From Candidatus Aminicenantes bacterium UBA2190 (lineage in GTDB: Bacteria > Acidobacteriota > Aminicenantia > UBA2199), in contig DCVK01000034.1 of assembly GCA_002335385.1 (NCBI GenBank), positions 1-64,000 on the forward strand: 64,000 nucleotides of DNA. The letters run 5' to 3'. Position numbers and translations under genes: made by a program. Position 1 is the first letter of the stretch, and each line of letters starts with the position of its first letter. Below the pieces are notes generated by a model, which saw nothing but the letters and a program-made list of their open reading frames with translations, searched no databases and was not told where the DNA came from. Shown here one piece after another: positions 62,401 to 64,000 of the stretch.

Positions 62401-62940
62401 GATCTCCGCCTTGGGAGAGACCATGGTGACAGGGGGCATGAAGGTTGTCTGCGTCTGATTGGGCAAAGTCGAAATTGGAACCTGTATCTGCATTTGACTA
62501 ATTGGTTTCCCGGCCACCTCCAGGCTGAACACCGCCAATGGCACGTCGATCCTGAAATTCATCAGCCCGGCTTTCCCGAAAAACCGTAATTGATAGCCAC
62601 GCCCGACAGGGGCGTTTGCTGTTGCCTGCAGCTCGATCTTCCGTGACGCCGGCCAGGGCTGGACCAGTTTCACTGAAATTTCGCTGAAACCCAGGCCTCC
62701 CTTGACGGCCAGCACGGACAGGATCGTCTCCAGGTAGTTCCCTTCCACTGTCACAACCGCCGCCGGCCCACCCTGCTGCAGGACGAGGGCTTTTGGTGTC
62801 ACAGCTGAGATCGAAGCCTGATTTTGCTGAGGCAAAGGCAGGGGCTTCTTTATTGTCATCTGGGCGAACGAATTCGCCGGCGGAACAATGAAAACCCCGA
62901 GCCAAAACACTACTAGTAAAATAAAGATACCTTTTCTCAT
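59413..62940 (-). CDS. Large secreted multidomain protein with IPT-like and duplicated CARDB modules
   Basis: This is a 1175-residue protein. The signal peptide is IFILLVVFWLGVFIVPPANSFAQ; GGGAGGGG precedes the ATG. Residues about 45-150 and 170-286 are two copies of the VTVEG-YLETI / LVQPWPASRKIELQA module. About 290-525 and 532-765 are two near-identical CARDB pairs (PDFIVTGITFNPANPTTSDR, DNRCIEFNEDNNQL). A third LVQPWPAS module is at about 790-910. A Kre9-like segment follows (VTSPNGGEAWDI), then a C-terminal C2-like sandwich (VLFKGIQVIDDKDPVGPGEL). It is probably an adhesin or matrix protein. Its function is unknown. Confidence 0.7.
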   Translation of the reverse strand: MRKGIFILLVVFWLGVFIVPPANSFAQMTIKKPLPLPQQNQASISAVTPKALVLQQGGPAAVVTVEGNYLETILSVLAVKGGLGFSEISVKLVQPWPASRKIELQATANAPVGRGYQLRFFGKAGLMNFRIDVPLAVFSLEVAGKPISQMQIQVPISTLPNQTQTTFMPPVTMVSPKAEIIAITPKTVSLEQGGSPAVVTVEGKYLETIQGIQVIRGGQSMRVVTTKLVQPWPASRKIELQATATAPVAKDYQLRFIGKAGREDFRIDVPLTVFSLEVVGKPTNSMQIRPDFIVTGITFNPANPTTSDRIMITVNMKNQSRAAGVIPAGALTWSANSPRGGGVGGTSYGLAIQPGATFFGGMYFVDPGEVAAGSYAVTAKVDPDNRCIEFNEDNNQLTTTLVIGAASGPLQQADMVVTEMALEPPQITTATDFRVRVTVKNQGIVAANFLPGSLILGGPDLYYQYADNNSTSFAPGESRTYRLVKGHVTAGTFTWKTIVDPGNRIKETDENNNEKSIQVTIGQPESTTGFKPDFIVTGITFNPANPTTSDRIMITVNMKNQSRAAGVIPAGALTWSANSPRGGGVGGTSYGLAIQPGATFFGGMYFVDPGEVAAGSYAVTAKVDPDNRCIEFNEDNNQLTTTLVIGAASGPPQQADMVVTEMALEPPQITTATDFRVRVTVKNQGIVAANFLPGSLILGGPDLYYQYADNNSTSFAPGESRTYRLIKGNVTAGTFTWKTIVDPEKRIREIDENNNEKSIQVTIGQPGQDTLRFQTNNQLQVEVPISTFPNQTQTTFKPPVTMVSPKAEIIAITPKTVSLEQGGSPAVVTVEGKYLETIQGIQVIQGGQSVRVITTKLVQPWPASRKIELQAGAAAPVAKNYQLRFIGKAGREDFRIDVPLAVFSLEVAGKPINQMQIQVPISTLPNQTQTTFRPPGTSLALEGTLTVTSPNGGEAWDIRESFLQRISWQSKGSVGSSVKIELYRGETKVHDIKDSSPNTGVLYWEPPNYISYATDYRIKITSLTNQLITDMSDQSFTLGILPGTKAIEVLFKGIQVIDDKDPVGPGELWFEFYVNDKLCGRKPSSQTYSINDNLTQESNIDFNDLSCTIALSEDQAVRVKVIGMDDDSPLPNESLGTAEWHESISILKNRSPYQFYTIKSEDPYCFTVTFQVWIR
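60645..62073. repeat. Tandem DNA repeat, unit 726 bases, coding for the CARDB pair
   Basis: The stretches 60645-61347 and 61371-62073 correspond at a constant offset of 726 bases (242 codons). From about 60775 and 61501 onward they are almost base-identical; the first 130 bases differ at scattered positions. This means a recent duplication or gene conversion inside the gene. It is in frame and not a CRISPR. Confidence 0.9.
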
Positions 62941-63014
62941 CCTACCCCTCCCTGGGAATCGATCCCTTCATCATGACAAGACATTTGCCCGATCACTTGA
63001 AGAAATAATCCGTC

Positions 63015-64000
63015 TTATTGGACGACCGTGAAGACCAGCGGGCTTGTCGCCGTCCCCCCCGGAGTCTTGACCGTGACATAGCCCGAGGTCGCACCCACCG
63101 GGACTTCGACATCCAAGTAGGTGTCTGGACCTGCAAGGTCTTGGAAAAATCCCCCATAATTTTTTGCCTGGACACCATTAAATTTCACGACTTCAAGTAG
63201 CCAGTCAGCATTGGCCATGAAATTCTTCCCGTTGATCTTGAGACGATATCCGATAGGTGCTTGATTAGGAACAATGCTGCTGATCATTGGCGGAAGCCAA
63301 AAGGTCTCCGTCGACTTGGCTTCGCCCCCCGATGTTTTCACCTTGATCTTTCCGGTTTCAGCATTGTCAGGGACCTTGATGCGTATCGTATCGTTGCTGC
63401 AGAAGGATGGCGGTTCGGGAGACTGCTTTCTTCCAAAGGAAATCATGACCCCGGATACCTCTTCTCCAAAATTCTTGCCCGAAATGGTTATCTCAGTGCC
63501 AACATTTCCGTTTGTTGGAACTATTTGAGTCACGGAAGGGGGGGATATTAAGTAAGTCCCTGTCTGGAAATTCTCACTGGAAAAAGCAGTGCCGTCCGTA
63601 GTCATTGCTTTGATCGGGCCCGTCGTCGCTCCGGCGGGAACGTGGAAATCTCCCCATTCTAACATACCCAGATCGGTATATCCTTCATCGCCGCCTGATG
63701 TATGCATTGCATAAACTTCATTGAAAAACTTTACTTGATCGAGGTTGTACCCTCGAATTTTGACTATCGTCCCTGGAGGCCCGGATTTGGGGGAAAATGA
63801 AATAATCTTTGGCATCCTTAGTACTTTAAAAATGAAGTCAGACTTCACATGCTTAATAGAAGTAACCAGTATTTTTCCGGTTTGAGCAGTGCGAGGGATC
63901 TTGACCTTGAGAGAAGTATTTGTCTTCTCAAGAATCTGGGCGCTTTGATTCAAATTTTCACAATTCCAACAACCATTGAAATCAACGCGCGCGTAAAGAA
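63015..64000 (-). CDS. IPT/TIG-domain secreted protein, N-terminus beyond the window
   Basis: The frame is open through the right edge, so the N-terminus is missing; at least 327 codons are seen. Three to four IPT/TIG repeats follow each other: MPKIISFSPKSGPPGTIVKI, VTQIVPTNGNVGTEITISG, MISSIVPNQAPIGYRLKING, each with a later VPxGATTG/VPDNAETGKI/VPVGATSG strand. At the window edge the frame reads VDFNGCWNCEN. Such domains occur in cell-surface and adhesion proteins. It precedes the 59413 gene on the same strand with a 74-base gap, and the two may form one unit. Confidence 0.7.
   Translation of the reverse strand, partial: LYARVDFNGCWNCENLNQSAQILEKTNTSLKVKIPRTAQTGKILVTSIKHVKSDFIFKVLRMPKIISFSPKSGPPGTIVKIRGYNLDQVKFFNEVYAMHTSGGDEGYTDLGMLEWGDFHVPAGATTGPIKAMTTDGTAFSSENFQTGTYLISPPSVTQIVPTNGNVGTEITISGKNFGEEVSGVMISFGRKQSPEPPSFCSNDTIRIKVPDNAETGKIKVKTSGGEAKSTETFWLPPMISSIVPNQAPIGYRLKINGKNFMANADWLLEVVKFNGVQAKNYGGFFQDLAGPDTYLDVEVPVGATSGYVTVKTPGGTATSPLVFTVVQ

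Overview
The window is GC-rich bacterial DNA with no rRNA or tRNA gene that I could see. A Wzm/Wzt polysaccharide exporter, lipoprotein signals and secreted glycan-active proteins point to a diderm bacterium. The gene mix (KBL-type synthases, a split LKR/SDH pair, ftsH-cdaA-cdaR-glmM, CARDB and IPT/TIG-like secreted proteins) would fit an Acidobacteriota/Aminicenantes-type lineage, but this is an impression and not a proven assignment.

Layout. (1) 0.1-3.4 kb: an acetyl-CoA synthetase gene. An AbiEi/AbiEii-type toxin-antitoxin module sits directly behind it, and a second copy of the last 57 bp of the synthetase gene follows that module. (2) 3.5-6.0 kb: a more AT-rich SAM methyltransferase, a HAD phosphatase and a first sulfotransferase. 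(3) 6.2-34.2 kb: one very long minus-strand gene run, apparently transcribed from a consensus TTGACA-17-TATAAT promoter at 34.33-34.35 kb. It starts with Wzm and Wzt and continues through glycosyltransferases, methyltransferases, an SDR epimerase, an SGNH hydrolase, a beta-propeller-like protein, a lipoprotein, nine sulfotransferase domains and four copies of a conserved putative glycosyltransferase-like family, here called the NVDI family. This looks like a factory for a heavily sulfated surface glycan. (4) 34.4-45.6 kb: a small membrane protein, an acyl carrier protein next to an alpha-oxoamine synthase, a GH3 NagZ-like enzyme, a large periplasmic-propeller histidine kinase without a receiver domain, a secreted GH38 alpha-mannosidase-like enzyme and a second, canonical KBL. 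(5) 45.7-52.8 kb: ftsH, cdaA, cdaR, glmM, pdxJ and a PHP-domain protein, tightly packed on the plus strand. (6) 52.8-53.1 kb: a nested inverted-repeat element. (7) 53.2-57.2 kb: lysine-ketoglutarate reductase, saccharopine dehydrogenase, YraN and GalT. (8) 57.4-64 kb: an AT-richer minus-strand region of secreted proteins with repeated IPT/TIG-like and CARDB modules, the last one cut by the window edge.

How the genes fit together. The most unusual content is the sulfotransferase-rich glycan locus. NVDI-family genes lie immediately upstream of sulfotransferase genes with ATGA or GTGA stop-start overlaps. In the 969-residue protein the two domains are fused and followed by a GT-B-like domain carrying an HRSGW motif. 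That combination predicts a modular sugar-transfer and sulfation machinery. In region 5 the order cdaA-cdaR-glmM is the conserved c-di-AMP/cell-wall precursor arrangement, but the CdaA RHR motif reads RHL.
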